A stretch of DNA of 28,888 nucleotides from Apostichopus parvimensis (Eukaryota; Echinodermata; Holothuroidea; Aspidochirotida; Stichopodidae), in the NCBI GenBank assembly GCA_000934455.1, contig KN886689.1, positions 22,113 through 51,000 on the forward strand, given 5' to 3'. Position numbers and translations under genes: made by a program. The notes under the pieces were generated by a model that made no database searches, was not told the origin of the DNA, and worked only from the letters and a program-made list of their open reading frames with translations. Each line of letters opens with the position of its first letter. Position 1 is the first letter of the stretch. Of this stretch, positions 1 to 9,310 are shown piece after piece.

Positions 1-770
1 GTATTACGAACGTACCTCATATGTATTACGTACGTACGTGATAATTAATATTGTGTCCCCCACCCATCGAAATGTGGGGGGGGACGTGTCCCCCGTCCCC
101 CCCCCCCTGGATTGACGCCCATGTACGTACGTAACAATACTACGTACGTATGCAATAGTTGCCACGTACGTATACGTAATAATACTACGTACGCACGTAA
201 TGATATCAGGTACGTACGTGATATGTATTACGAACGTACCTCATATGTATTACGTACGTGCGTGATAATTACTACGTATGTATGTAATAATTATCACGTA
301 CGTACGTAGTATTATTACGTACGTACGGGATAATTATTACGTATGTAATAATTACTACGTACGTACGTACGTTAGAAACACCACCGTAAGTACGTGATAA
401 TTATAACGAATGTAGAGCTACGTACGTGTTTTTATTGTGACTATAGCCTCCTATGTTAACACTTGTCTGAGGTAACGTTGTCTAACGATATATACTGTGA
501 GATACATTTCATTTCAAAGATGGAGAGGGATGTCCGGCATATTTTATTCCGCGGCTCAATCTATAACTATAAGCTTGATTTCTGTGGTTGGATGATTTTC
601 ACATGCGAGGTACCGTGAACGAGAAGTATTATTATATTATAATATAATAAAACCCTACAGATATGCACGTATCTTGCATGTAGGCCAATATATATGTTAC
701 AGCATGTACGTACTGCTACTTCTTAGGTAGTGAACGTACGTACGTATTATTAAGTACGTACGTAATAAAT
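1..770. repeat. ACGTACGT-rich palindromic repeat array
   Basis: The stretch is dominated by TACGTACGTA words separated by AT-rich spacers such as AATAATTATT. It is dense to about 375, thins out, and reappears at 700-760. A 46-nt direct repeat (1-46 and 225-270, one mismatch) gives a 224-bp spacing, so part of the array arose by duplication. It runs off the left edge. ACGT is self-complementary, so both strands look alike and no orientation can be assigned. The small open frame at 112-309 is a by-product of the repeat. No gene is visible. Confidence 0.8.
53..120. repeat. C/G-homopolymer hairpin segment
   Basis: GTCCCCCAC at 55-63 can pair with the GTGGGG...GAC block at 74-85 across an 11-nt loop. 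A run of C follows at about 90-108. This GC-rich block interrupts the AT-rich ACGT array between its duplicated parts and looks like the end of an inserted element. The element family is not identified. Confidence 0.5.
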
Positions 771-1030
771 TATTTTTTCCCCATGTCCTCTCTAGAGCTT
801 CGTACAAACTTTAACTTCAAGCATATTTTTTGTAATGAACATCATGATTTGACAACTTAATATGCATTTCCATGATGCTTTGCAATTCAGGAGCATTAGG
901 TGATCGATAAAAAATTCTATATGAATCGTTGTGACAACGATTCTACATCTGGAATCTTTTGTTCTGGCAGTAATAAAGCTACATGAACCTTAATTAGTAA
1001 ACATTGGAATGTTATGTATATGGCTATATA
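421..1030. other. Noncoding AT-rich stretch
   Basis: No open frame with coding character is seen on either strand. The only structure is a (TATTA)-like palindrome near 625-650 and residual ACGTACGT words at 700-760. Confidence 0.6.
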
Positions 1031-1278
1031 ACACAAAAACGTTTTTAAAACGTTATTAAAACGTTTCGTCTTTTGTTTTGATAACGTTATTTGTGGTGTA
1101 ATAAATATGTCACGAAAACGTTTTCAGGCTATTATTTCAAAACATTTTTCGTTAAAACATTAATATAACATTAATATCTCATAAAAACGTTATGCCGACG
1201 TTTTTATAACACCACATTTAACGTTATAAAAACATATTTTAGAGGCTCTTTTTAAAATGTTATGATAACGTTTTGTGT
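1031..1278. mobile_element. Foldback/MITE-like element with AACGTT words
   Basis: The left end starts ACACAAAAACGTT and the right end finishes AACGTTTTGTGT, an imperfect terminal inverted repeat of about 12-14 bp. Both ends are flanked by ATA, which could be a short target duplication. A second inverted pair lies inside: TGTGGTGTAATAA near 1092 and TTATAACACCACA near 1204. Many AACGTT palindromes fill the interior. There is no coding capacity. The size (248 bp) and structure fit a nonautonomous DNA transposon, but the superfamily cannot be assigned from these termini. Confidence 0.5.
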
Positions 1279-1431
1279 ATACTAAGAAGGAAGAAGAATT
1301 CCTTTATAAGAATTAATAGTTTCATGTAGTCTACACACGCATCACAACGATCTCAATGCAAATGTTTCAGAGTCACCCTCTAGCTGTCCAAATAGCTGTC
1401 CCTGAAACAGATGTGAGGGCGCAACCCGCCT

Positions 1432-1470
1432 GGCCTATACAGAGCCGTATATAGAGAGAGTTCGGCCAAC
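1432..1470 (-). repeat. Dispersed TATATA/CAGAGCCGTA element, copy 1
   Basis: The core CAGAGCCGTATATAGAGAGA at 1440-1459, followed by GTTCGGCCAAC, is repeated in the opposite orientation at 6734-6764 with one mismatch. Strand is given relative to the copy at 6734. The open frames on the minus strand across 1373-1953 overlap this repeat and have no recognisable protein. It could be a mobile-element end or a promoter-like module, and the sequence alone does not decide. Confidence 0.55.
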
Positions 1471-1769
1471 CATGTAACCGATTTGGATTGGTCGAGAGGG
1501 ACAACGCCCACACAGGGCGGTAAATAGGTCCACTTGAAAACTTTATAGCAGGCGACACGCATACTTAAGTTACAGTGTATAAACGATGGTTTGTGAACAC
1601 AAAAAAAGTACGTAATTATCAAATAAATGGTGCTGGGGATGCTGCAATCGGTCAGAACATAGATTTTGTTGTTTGATTTTCCGACTGACTTTGAAAGAAG
1701 AAGAATTTTGGAAGTAGAAAGAACAAGATGGAGATCTAATGGAATCAAACAAAAACTCTGTGTAGCCTA

Positions 1770-2690
1770 GGCCTATACTATAGGCCCTAGTACTGTAGTA
1801 TAATACGAGTAACGTACAACTACTACAAGCAATGCGAGAATATTTTACGTTCAGGCTGGTTTTTAAATTTGTAATTACATTCATGGCTGTTCTCTCTCCT
1901 TTTACGATCCAAAAATTCGATTTCATTATGCCAGCTCTCGTAATCACATGCATGGCAGTCTTAGTCGCACATATAGCTATCCTACTTCCTACAACTTGTA
2001 AGTTGTAGGCCTAGGCTATGCCTGGCCTTAAATTTATAACTTTCAAAAGGGTAGGCTAGGCATAACGTAAGGCCCTAATCCTAAGTTAAACCCGAAGCCT
2101 AAGTTAAGCATGGGCTTAGTTAGGCCTGGGCCATTCTTTCTACTTACTACTACGGTAATAGCACATTACATATGGCACATTATAGGCCCAAACTAGGCCT
2201 AAGGCAAACAAAATAGCCTAGGCCTAAACTAGTTAGGCTAGGTCTATACTCATTGGCTACTTGTGGGTTGTGTAAACATAAAGGCCTAATTATATAGACC
2301 CTTTTAGTATGCGATAAACAAGTACGAATGGGCTTTGTTAATATTGGTGTATGGTCTTGGTGTGAAATATTAATGGTCAGCATAGCTAGGCCTAGCCTAA
2401 CCCGAATTCAATTTTTTCTTCTTCAAAAGTATAGCCTAGGCCTTGGTTTAATTTGAAGTTTGGGATGTAGTCAGCTATCATTTATCAAAATAGCAGGGGC
2501 CTAGGGTACATTTTAAAGATCACTAGGCCAAGGCTAATTATGGTACTGGTAGCCTAGCCTTAGTTATGCATATTGCAAAGACTACCCTAGACTCTTGTCT
2601 TGGTCACTGAATTATTTTAAGAGCCCTGTCACCACATGTTGATAAAGAAATGTTCAAAATATTGCGTAGGCTTAGCCTGGGCAATGCACG
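1770..2690. repeat. GGCCTA-word cluster 1
   Basis: The stretch is packed with GGCCTA, TAGGCCTA and CTAGGCCTAG words in both orientations (the longer forms are self-complementary), interspersed with unique AT-rich sequence. There is no fixed period, so it is not an ordinary satellite. No coding exon could be supported here. The same words cluster at 7545-7900 and 19135-19560. Confidence 0.65.
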
Positions 2691-3216
2691 GTTTCGTTTG
2701 ACTGTTTTAAAGCAAGACTTGATCCATTTTGAAAATTCAGTGTTAACTGGTATTTGATTAAAAAGCAAACCTTTCTGTGTATTCCATTTCCAATGGAATG
2801 CAAATTTAGGGGGGGGGGGTGCAGTATGATATAACTTTTAACACATTGTTAATGCACTTATGCCAGAAACTCATTGCATTAGTGTCAGTTACTCCCCATT
2901 CCCCTAATTGACACCCACATTGACGATTGAAGTTAAAAGAACTCTTTCAAAATTATCTTTAGACAGTAAATTACAACTCCCTGAAAATTTCAACACTTTG
3001 TTTACAAATCAAAGGTGACATGTGCTCTCCAGAAAGTTCCTCACTGGCCTCAACCACCTTAAGCAAGTCTGTATCCACTTTTGGCTCACAGTGTATCTCT
3101 TTGCTGAGATGATAATACAGGGTACCAGCTTGTAAGTTGGTTAACTTTGTAGGAAATGTCCACCCCCTATATGAACTTATGCCAAACAATTTGCATCATT
3201 TGCTTGTGGTTTCTAG
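2691..3216. other. Noncoding stretch with poly-G tract
   Basis: A run of G occurs near 2809-2819. An open frame of 72 codons on the minus strand (2971-3189) has no motif I recognise. I see no supported gene here. Confidence 0.5.
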
Positions 3217-3361
3217 GCTCACTTTGAAGATCTATTTAACACTGATCAAGCTACTGGGAGGGAGAAATTTGAGAAAGGGGGTTGTACCAACAATTTTCCA
3301 GCACAGGCCTAACCCCAAAAGTCGAAGAGCCCCAAAGGAAAGAAGCACGGTCCTCCAATAA
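3217..3361 (+). pseudogene. THAP-domain remnant (P-element/THAP9-like)
   Basis: After an acceptor-like TTTCTAG at 3210-3216, the + strand reads AHFEDLFNTDQATGRE. A one-base frame slip near 3262 then leads to RNLRKGVVPTIFQHRPN. THAP domains (C2CH zinc, DNA-binding) end with a Cys/His HFE block followed by a basic stretch and a conserved AVPT[IL]F motif, and both parts are visible here in the right order. The upstream part of the domain with the first cysteines was not found nearby; it may lie in an unseen exon or be lost. The frameshift makes this a broken copy. It lies 1.5 kb upstream of a P-element-like transposase fragment in the same orientation, so both probably belonged to one transposon. 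Confidence 0.5.
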
Positions 3362-3446
3362 GGTTCACTTGGAATCAAGGAAGCCTTGCAAATGGTGCTC
3401 ATTGACCACCCATATGCTTCCCTATCACATAATAAGCCACAGTTAG

Positions 3447-4068
3447 CAGACTGTGATAACTGTGAACCTAGTGAGTGCCTCTTAGACTGAAATCCAGTTC
3501 CTGCAACCACAGCAATAAAGTCTTTGGTTTTAATCAATGCACTTGTGTGTTTGAAACTTTCAAATGGACACTCAGTGGCAGTTGGTTAAGATATAAGGTT
3601 TTACCTTCATCATGGAGAGTGGAAGGGACTCTTGCCTCATCATCTGAATAGTGGACTCAAGGATAGCAACAAATCATGATTGGATTCAGCTGATATTCCT
3701 GAGAGTAATTTACATATTTCACTGTTATTTTCATCAATAATATGTACTGTTTACAGACTGTGATAAAGATGAACATGGTGAGTGACTCTTGTAGTTAACT
3801 CAAGTTCCTGCAACCACAGTATTAAAGTCTATGTTTTAATCAATGCAGTTGTGTGTTTGAGACTTTCAAATTGACACTCAGTGGCAGTTGTAAAGATGTA
3901 AGGGTTTAACTTCATCAAGGAAAGGAAAGGAGAAACTTGCCTCATCATCTGAATAATGGACTCAAGGATAGCATCAAATCATGATTGGATACTAATATTG
4001 AGCAAGTTTTCTCGATAGTAACCAACTTCCTGTACATACTTCACTGTCATTTTCATCACAGCAACAGG
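3447..4068. repeat. Diverged tandem duplication, period about 307 bp
   Basis: Copy 1 begins CAGACTGTGATAA at 3447 and copy 2 begins with the same word at 3754. Shared blocks keep the spacing: CAGTTCCTGCAACCACAG-like, TTTTAATCAATGCA, GACACTCAGTGGCAGTTG, CTTGCCTCATCATCTGAATA and CAAATCATGATTGGAT. Substitutions and small indels separate the copies, so the duplication is old. It lies inside the decayed THAP/P-element region. Confidence 0.85.
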
Positions 4069-4796
4069 TTAAATATCTGGCAATTGGATATTTTGTACCA
4101 TACATATTATTAAGCTATTTAGCTCACACACAAGCAAATGATCAAGTGACAACAACCGATGCAGTATATTAAAAGGCATTGAAGACTTGCCCCAAACCGC
4201 ATGCCGCACTCTGAAAAAGTTAACTTTCGGTTGCTTGCAAGTGAAGTTTTCTTCTTGTCGCTACAAAATGCAGACAGTACAGTAATGAAACATGATACCT
4301 TGTTATCTTTTATCTAGACCTGAGATGTCCACGCTGCTATGTACATTGTGTTGTGGGTATTGACCCTAGCTGTATGTATTGACTGTACACTAGTGTCTAT
4401 TTACCGACGGTAGCAAGCTGTGTGTATTTTTTTGGATCAATGGTGGTGTCTAACACTTCTGTTACACCTCATTCGAAACTAGGTCAGATTACCGGCATGA
4501 TGTGGTTTCTTTGTGCGCGAGTCTTCACACCATTTAGGGAGAAGTATTTATTCCCCATTAATAGAGACACAATTATGTTACAATTGGTAGCATGCAACTT
4601 TAAATTTGCAAACATTAGATACAATCAAACAAATGACAATGCTCATTTACAAGGTAATCTACTGCCCTATATTTCACATTAATCTGTCACATCAGATTCC
4701 TACAATTTTCAAGTTTTTTCAATGTCATAAGTTCTGAATGTGGCCATGTGGAGAAGCTTTTGGATAATCTGTGGATAAGACTGACAGACTATCAAC
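4069..4796. other. Noncoding stretch inside decayed transposon region
   Basis: The open frame 4422-4682 on the + strand has no recognisable motif. The region may be diverged internal sequence of the flanking THAP/P-element remnant, but no transposase motif could be read in it. Confidence 0.4.
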
Positions 4797-5387
4797 AAGA
4801 TTCCACATCCATGCAACTCCAACCGCTTCCTGCACCTCTTTGCAGATGTACCACATGTCTAAAAAAAGTCTTAAGTCAGCATTGGTTAATGCAATTAAAT
4901 CTGGCTTCCTTCTGAGCAGGCAAATACACTTGAATCATCAAGTACAGAGGTCAGTGTGAAACCACTGTAAGATCTTGTCAGCTTTCAAGAAAACAAAGAC
5001 TTGAAGCTAGCTCCCAAATTAACAGAGGCCACACTTACACCGTCCCACTTTGACAAGATGAAGGTATCACACGCACTCAATTTTGCTTCTGCTTTGCGGT
5101 ACCTGGTAGACTGTGAGGGTCACCCAAAGGATGTTTTAACAACTGCCTGATTCTTAGAGCTCTGCAACAGATGGTTCAACTTGATGTCCAGTTGTAATCC
5201 TGCCATGGCCTTGAGCAAAGTGAACCCAGTTCAACACAAAGCAGCTATTGAATGCTTATCGGACAAACATTGTCTAGGTACTATCAAATCCACGTCACCA
5301 TCATTGCCGGTTCCAGCTAAGCTGACCATAATAAAAGAGTACAAAGAGGGTTGTTTAATTCACCCAACAGAGCTTGCATTCCAGTAA
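4797..5387 (+). pseudogene. P-element/THAP9-like transposase fragment
   Basis: From 4806 the + strand reads HPCNSNRFLHLFADVPHV and then a stop. This matches the conserved 'HP...FaDvPHLlK' block of P-element/THAP9-type transposases. A +1 shift continues with KKSLKSALVNAIKSGFLL. From 4974 the original frame resumes as LVSFQENKDLKLAPKLTEA, then HFDKMKVSHALNFASALRYL, the 'lkLaPkLt..h..p..f.kMkV..A.q..S..va..l' block typical of this family. An in-frame TGA at 5148-5150 interrupts it. The frame reopens to 5387 (FLELCNRWFNLMSSCNP onward). With a stop, two frame changes and no intact ends, this is a dead transposon copy. Terminal inverted repeats were not found by eye. Confidence 0.7.
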
Positions 5388-5977
5388 CTTTGGCCAGCTG
5401 AAAAGATATTCAGAAATTGTTATATGGGTGTGTTTGTATGCATGCATATGTGTGATTTTCTTGCTTTACAGAACAGCTCCTTTTTGATAAGCTATTTAAT
5501 TTGGAAACCTGCCAATCACATGTTTGAAATAGGACAGGCTGAAACGATTCTTAAATGAAAAGCTTAAAGACTTGTTGCATTTTAATGCATCACTGTTCAG
5601 TTTAGGCCAGTAATGGCAGTATGAAGAATACGTAACAATTTAATAATTATCATTATGTCCATTTGGTGTCAGCATAATAAAAAACTGAATGATGTCATCA
5701 GCCCTGTGCTCAGTTAACAGAACTGACAAGTAGGCATACTGTGTCAGTGTGATCCATGTAGCCTTATTGAACACATGACCGTATATGTTAATGGAAAATA
5801 CATAAGCTACAACATACACCAGTATCCAGCTGTTGCAGGGGTTTTTTCTCGACAGACCCATTTAATCTATTGCACCTACCATAGCCTAGTACTACATTCA
5901 TGAGAAATTAACACCACAATATCAGTCTTAGGTTTACTCACAGACTACCAACTATTGCTAACTCCTACACTCAAGTA
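5388..5977. other. Noncoding stretch after the transposase remnant
   Basis: The only open frame is 73 codons on the minus strand (5640-5861), without a recognised domain. Nothing else is supported; it may include the unrecognised 3' end of the P-element-like copy. Confidence 0.4.
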
Positions 5978-6262
5978 TATAGTTTAGTTTAGTAGAAAAA
6001 ACGATCAGGAGGGACACTCAAGTCCCCATCAAGGACCCTATATGAGAGAAATAAAACTGAAGACACAAAAAGTCATACCCGATCACAATGCTTAATGTAC
6101 TCGTCCAAAGCATTCTTAAACCCCTTCACACTACTTGCAATTCAATCTCCTCAGGCAAACCATTCCATTCATTCACAACCCTATTATTAAGAGAAAAAGT
6201 TATGCCGAATATTAATCCTACTTTGTAACTTCTGGAGTTTAAGACAATGACCTCTAGTCAGC
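5978..6262 (-). mobile_element. Decayed non-LTR retrotransposon (LINE) 3' end
   Basis: On the minus strand, 6262 downward reads RGHCLKLQKLQSRINIRHNF, then after a frame slip NNRVVNEWNGLPEEI, and after a second slip ASSVKGFKNALDEYIKHCDR and a stop. The order 'RGH..KL.....R...R.nFFs.RVvneWN.LPeevV...s...FK..LD' is the C-terminal tail of many CR1/L2/Rex-like LINE reverse transcriptase proteins. The stop is followed by a short 3' UTR-like stretch to about 5978. Two frameshifts and the lack of upstream RT domain show a 5'-truncated dead copy. Confidence 0.7.
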
Positions 6263-6733
6263 TACTTTTGGCAAACCTGAAAGATCAGTGAAGCATAAAT
6301 TGTAATTTTATGTGTAGGCCTACGCTATTTAATTGAATGATCTATTACCGTAGGCCTAATGCTATAGTTGTGCGCCTGTGATCTAGCCTAGCCAGGACTG
6401 TGATGTGTGATTTTCGTTTGTATGACTATGAGGCGTAAAATCAACAAGTGTTATGACAGGTTCTGAGCTAGTTTTTTATGCATTTCAGGTGTGAAGATGA
6501 ACACAAATGTCATTAACCTACGTATACTCTAATTCATTACCTGATATGCATTCGTTCCTCATATGCCTGTCAATATCTGACATTCTGAGTCGCTTCGTTT
6601 GTTCGCAACGAGCACAGTGTGCAAAGCTGCTATACTATTGTGTGTGGTGTTTTTCAGGTTTCGCGCAACTGGTAACGACATCTGGACCTATTTTGATGCC
6701 CATGGTTTGCGTGTGACGTCACAAATCGTCAGT
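6263..6733. other. Noncoding stretch with a few GGCCTA words and a CRE-like site
   Basis: GGCCTA words occur at 6315-6360. The palindrome GTGACGTCAC (6713-6722) contains the CREB/ATF consensus TGACGTCA. It lies 12 bases before the dispersed element at 6734. Open frames at 6507-6945 overlap that element and have no protein signature. Confidence 0.5.
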
Positions 6734-6805
6734 TGGCCAAACTCTCTCTATATACGGCTCTGGGCCTATACAGAGCCATATACGGCTCTGGGCCTATACG
6801 GAACC
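6734..6805 (+). repeat. Dispersed TATATA/CGGCTCTG element, copy 2
   Basis: TTGGCCAAACTCTCTCTATA at 6733-6752 continues into TATACGGCTCTGGGCCTATA at 6751-6770. The latter is repeated in tandem at 6779-6800. A palindrome CAGAGCCATATACGGCTCTG spans 6771-6790. The first 30 nt are the reverse complement of 1440-1470. TATATA near 6748 and the CRE-like palindrome 12 bp upstream make it look promoter-like, though no transcript start can be seen. Confidence 0.6.
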
Positions 6806-7544
6806 AACCTTTAAAGATTAATCAACCACTGTATGACAGCCCTATTTCAATATGTGTAACCTTTTTTCATGAGGTTTTTTTTCTGTATCAAAGCGAGAAT
6901 CACAAACTTCCAGATAGCATTCTTTCACGGAAATTCACGCACTGAACAGTTCTCAGCAAATAGTTATTTTATAAGCTGCTGATGTTTCTTCGACAACGAA
7001 CGTACCACGGCACCTGTGCCTATTGCCTAGCAACGAACGCTTTTAAAATAATTTAGGGCTTGACTACTATTTAATGGGGAATATATTTATTATTTGTAGT
7101 GATGTACTTTAAATATCTTCCATATTTAACCATGTAGTTGCATTAATCTCTTTCAAACATTAAAATTAGATCACTGAATTGTTGAAATGTCATGCAAGAT
7201 TTTAATAATGAAGAAATATAAAGGAAGGGTGTATTGATGAAAAGAAATAGTACGTACTAAAATAACCGTGTCCAAAGTAAGAAACTATGTGGAAGTCTAC
7301 CAAAGCAACACATGAACATGAATTCTTCAGTTAGTCAAGCAAGTACGTATGGCTGTCAACGACCGTTTTCCTGTCTAGACAACATCTTGGTTGACTTTTC
7401 TTTTAATAAAAGGTATCAGAGATCAGTTGGATGGCTTTAGGCCATGAGTACATACATACACCAGTAATTACTGTTGAATTTAGTCACTGGGATAGTTCTA
7501 GTACTTATAGGCTTACTCGTTACATCAAACTTTGTAATGCGAAG
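6806..7544. other. Noncoding AT-rich stretch
   Basis: No repeat, RNA gene or coding exon could be supported on either strand. Confidence 0.5.
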
Positions 7545-7900
7545 AAAAGGCAGGCTAGCCGTAACACTAATATTATTGTTACTTAGTTAGGCCTAAATGA
7601 GAAGTTGTCCAACGTAGGCCTACTGCCACTGGACTTAGGTGACGCTATAAACTTTGACTTGGAAGTTACTTCATATACCCAGCCTAGGCTAATCAGTCCA
7701 ATCCCTAACAGGGGCTACTATAAAGGTATTTTAGCCTTACATTATTGACCATGTTGGCTAGTAAAAGGTAACAGGCCTAGGTAAGTAGCTTAATTAGTAA
7801 TCATCGGCTATGGTGATAAGACTAGTCCTTACAGCTATGAACTATCACAAAGAGCTTTCCACTGAAAGCGCATAGGCCTAGGTTATGCCTAAGTAGCTAT
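7545..7900. repeat. GGCCTA-word cluster 2
   Basis: Repeated GGCCTA, TAGGCCTA and CCTAGGC words in both orientations occur within about 350 bp, about 0.9-1.2 kb upstream of the first coding exon of the stathmin-domain gene. No regular period and no coding content. Confidence 0.65.
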
Positions 7901-8778
7901 ATTGATTGTCACTGGAATTTCAATGAACTGTGCAAATAGTATCAGCTGTGAAAACGTAACATCTTGACTTCTTGTAATCTGAAGCACCTTCAAATTGATG
8001 GTGCAGACATTTCTTCTTGCTCATTTGCATCTTGACTCAAGACCTATACAAGTATGAATATCATTGTGATGGAATCTCTGATTAAACCAACAAAGACCTC
8101 ACACAGCTGAAAACTAAAGTACAGAGCAAAATCAGAGAGCTAGAAAAGTTGTCATAATTGTTTATCTTTGAAAGAACAGCTCTTAACATCATACAAGTTT
8201 CATTTTGTTGTCATTGCACTCAGTTAATTTGTACAGACCATTTGAAATCCCCACTGCCTTCCCAATAAGTTCATTGGCTAAAATGATGTACACTATTTAA
8301 CCTTTCATGTCATCCTAACACTACAGGGATATTCCAGTGGTAGACAATGTGGCACCAACATGGAAAAGAAAGTTTATGTTAATTGAAAACCCCCACCTCA
8401 ACATCTTGTTGAATGTAACCCTATTTTAACATGGCTATAGCCTCCTTTTTCCCTGGAGTAGATCACACTAGGTGGTCTGTGATGAATGGCATAACAGTAA
8501 ATATTCTGTAAAAGGTTTACTTTCCTTTTATAATCTTCTTGTTGATTTATCCTTGAAACCTGTAGATATAATAAAATGCAAACAGTTGTTTACATCGTGT
8601 ACATCTTGATAGAAATTTATCTACAGTTTCTTACCGCCGTCATCATGTTTTTGTGAAGTTGCTGCAAGTGGATTTTCTAGTACAGTAGTTCAACATGTTT
8701 GTTATATTTAGACAAAGTGTATGTCATTGTTCCTATATTCATTGTTTCCTTTTTCTTTCTCTCCCATTTTTTGTGCAG
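7901..8778. other. Upstream region of the stathmin-domain gene
   Basis: No coding exon is visible. The stretch ends with a strong pyrimidine tract and TTGTGCAG at 8771-8778, so it probably contains the intron that follows a noncoding first exon. That first exon and the promoter could not be located. Confidence 0.45.
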
Positions 8779-8917
8779 GTTTTATAGCAATGGACCTGTC
8801 CATCTTATGGCAATGTGAAGCCTAAAACGTAGATACATGGTTCAGTGAAAAGGTGTGCAAAACGATGCTATGCTACCAAAATAACTAAGTTTCTTAATGC
8901 TAGTTGTACTGTAGATA
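8779..8917 (+). other. 5' UTR part of stathmin-domain exon with upstream AUGs
   Basis: A strong acceptor (long T/C tract then TTGTGCAG) ends at 8778. The following 139 nt precede the main start and contain several short closed upstream frames: 8790-8825 (11 codons), ATG-TGA at 8813, 8837-8848, 8865-8888, one at 8870, and ATG at 8897. The last is in frame with the main start but stops at TAG 8912-8914. Such a leader would be expected to reduce translation of the main frame. Alternatively, the leader could be spliced differently. Confidence 0.5.
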
Positions 8918-9310
8918 ATGGGTTGTGGGTCGTCTACAGATAGTGTGAATTCTGAATCAAAGGCAAGTTTGGGAACAGCTGCTTCCTCACGGGCGAGTAG
9001 CAGTACAAGGACCCCAACATTGAGAAATAAAGCTCGTGTTGCACCAGAGGCATTTATTGACACAGGGACTCCAAGTTTGGCCAAAAAACAGGTCGATAAC
9101 CAAAGACGAGACAGTGGTATTGACAGTGCCAAGACAACTGATGGACGCGGCAGAGAGAGTGAGGCGGGAGATACCGTGAACAGTAAAATAGACACAATAA
9201 ACAACCACAATGACAACCAGGTTTCAAAGAAAGCTGTAGCATTTGATGTAACACTGGGAGATGGACAGGTTGAAAGTATCATAGGAGCGCACCCACCTAG
9301 GAGACTTCAG
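8918..9310 (+). CDS. STMND1: Stathmin-domain gene, coding exon 1
   Basis: Encodes residues 1-131: the MGC acylation signal, a Ser/Thr-rich disordered stretch and the AFDVTLGDG strand leading into the stathmin region. The donor is CAG|GTTAGT at 9311. The open frame continues seven codons into the intron, but exon 2 joins in phase 0 after Gln131. Confidence 0.85.

Noticed and set aside
1373-1953. Overlapping minus-strand open frames of 61-127 codons
   Set aside because: They overlap the dispersed TATATA repeat, show no domain, and run in different frames over the same DNA. No splice or start support.
2971-3189. 72-codon minus-strand open frame with cysteines
   Set aside because: No recognisable motif. 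I considered a transposase C-terminus but could not match a family pattern.
3232-3537. 101-codon minus-strand open frame
   Set aside because: It lies opposite the + strand THAP-tail remnant, which has a diagnostic VVPTIF motif, so this frame is a shadow.
5640-5861. 73-codon minus-strand open frame, partly hydrophobic
   Set aside because: No domain, signal peptide or splice context could be supported.
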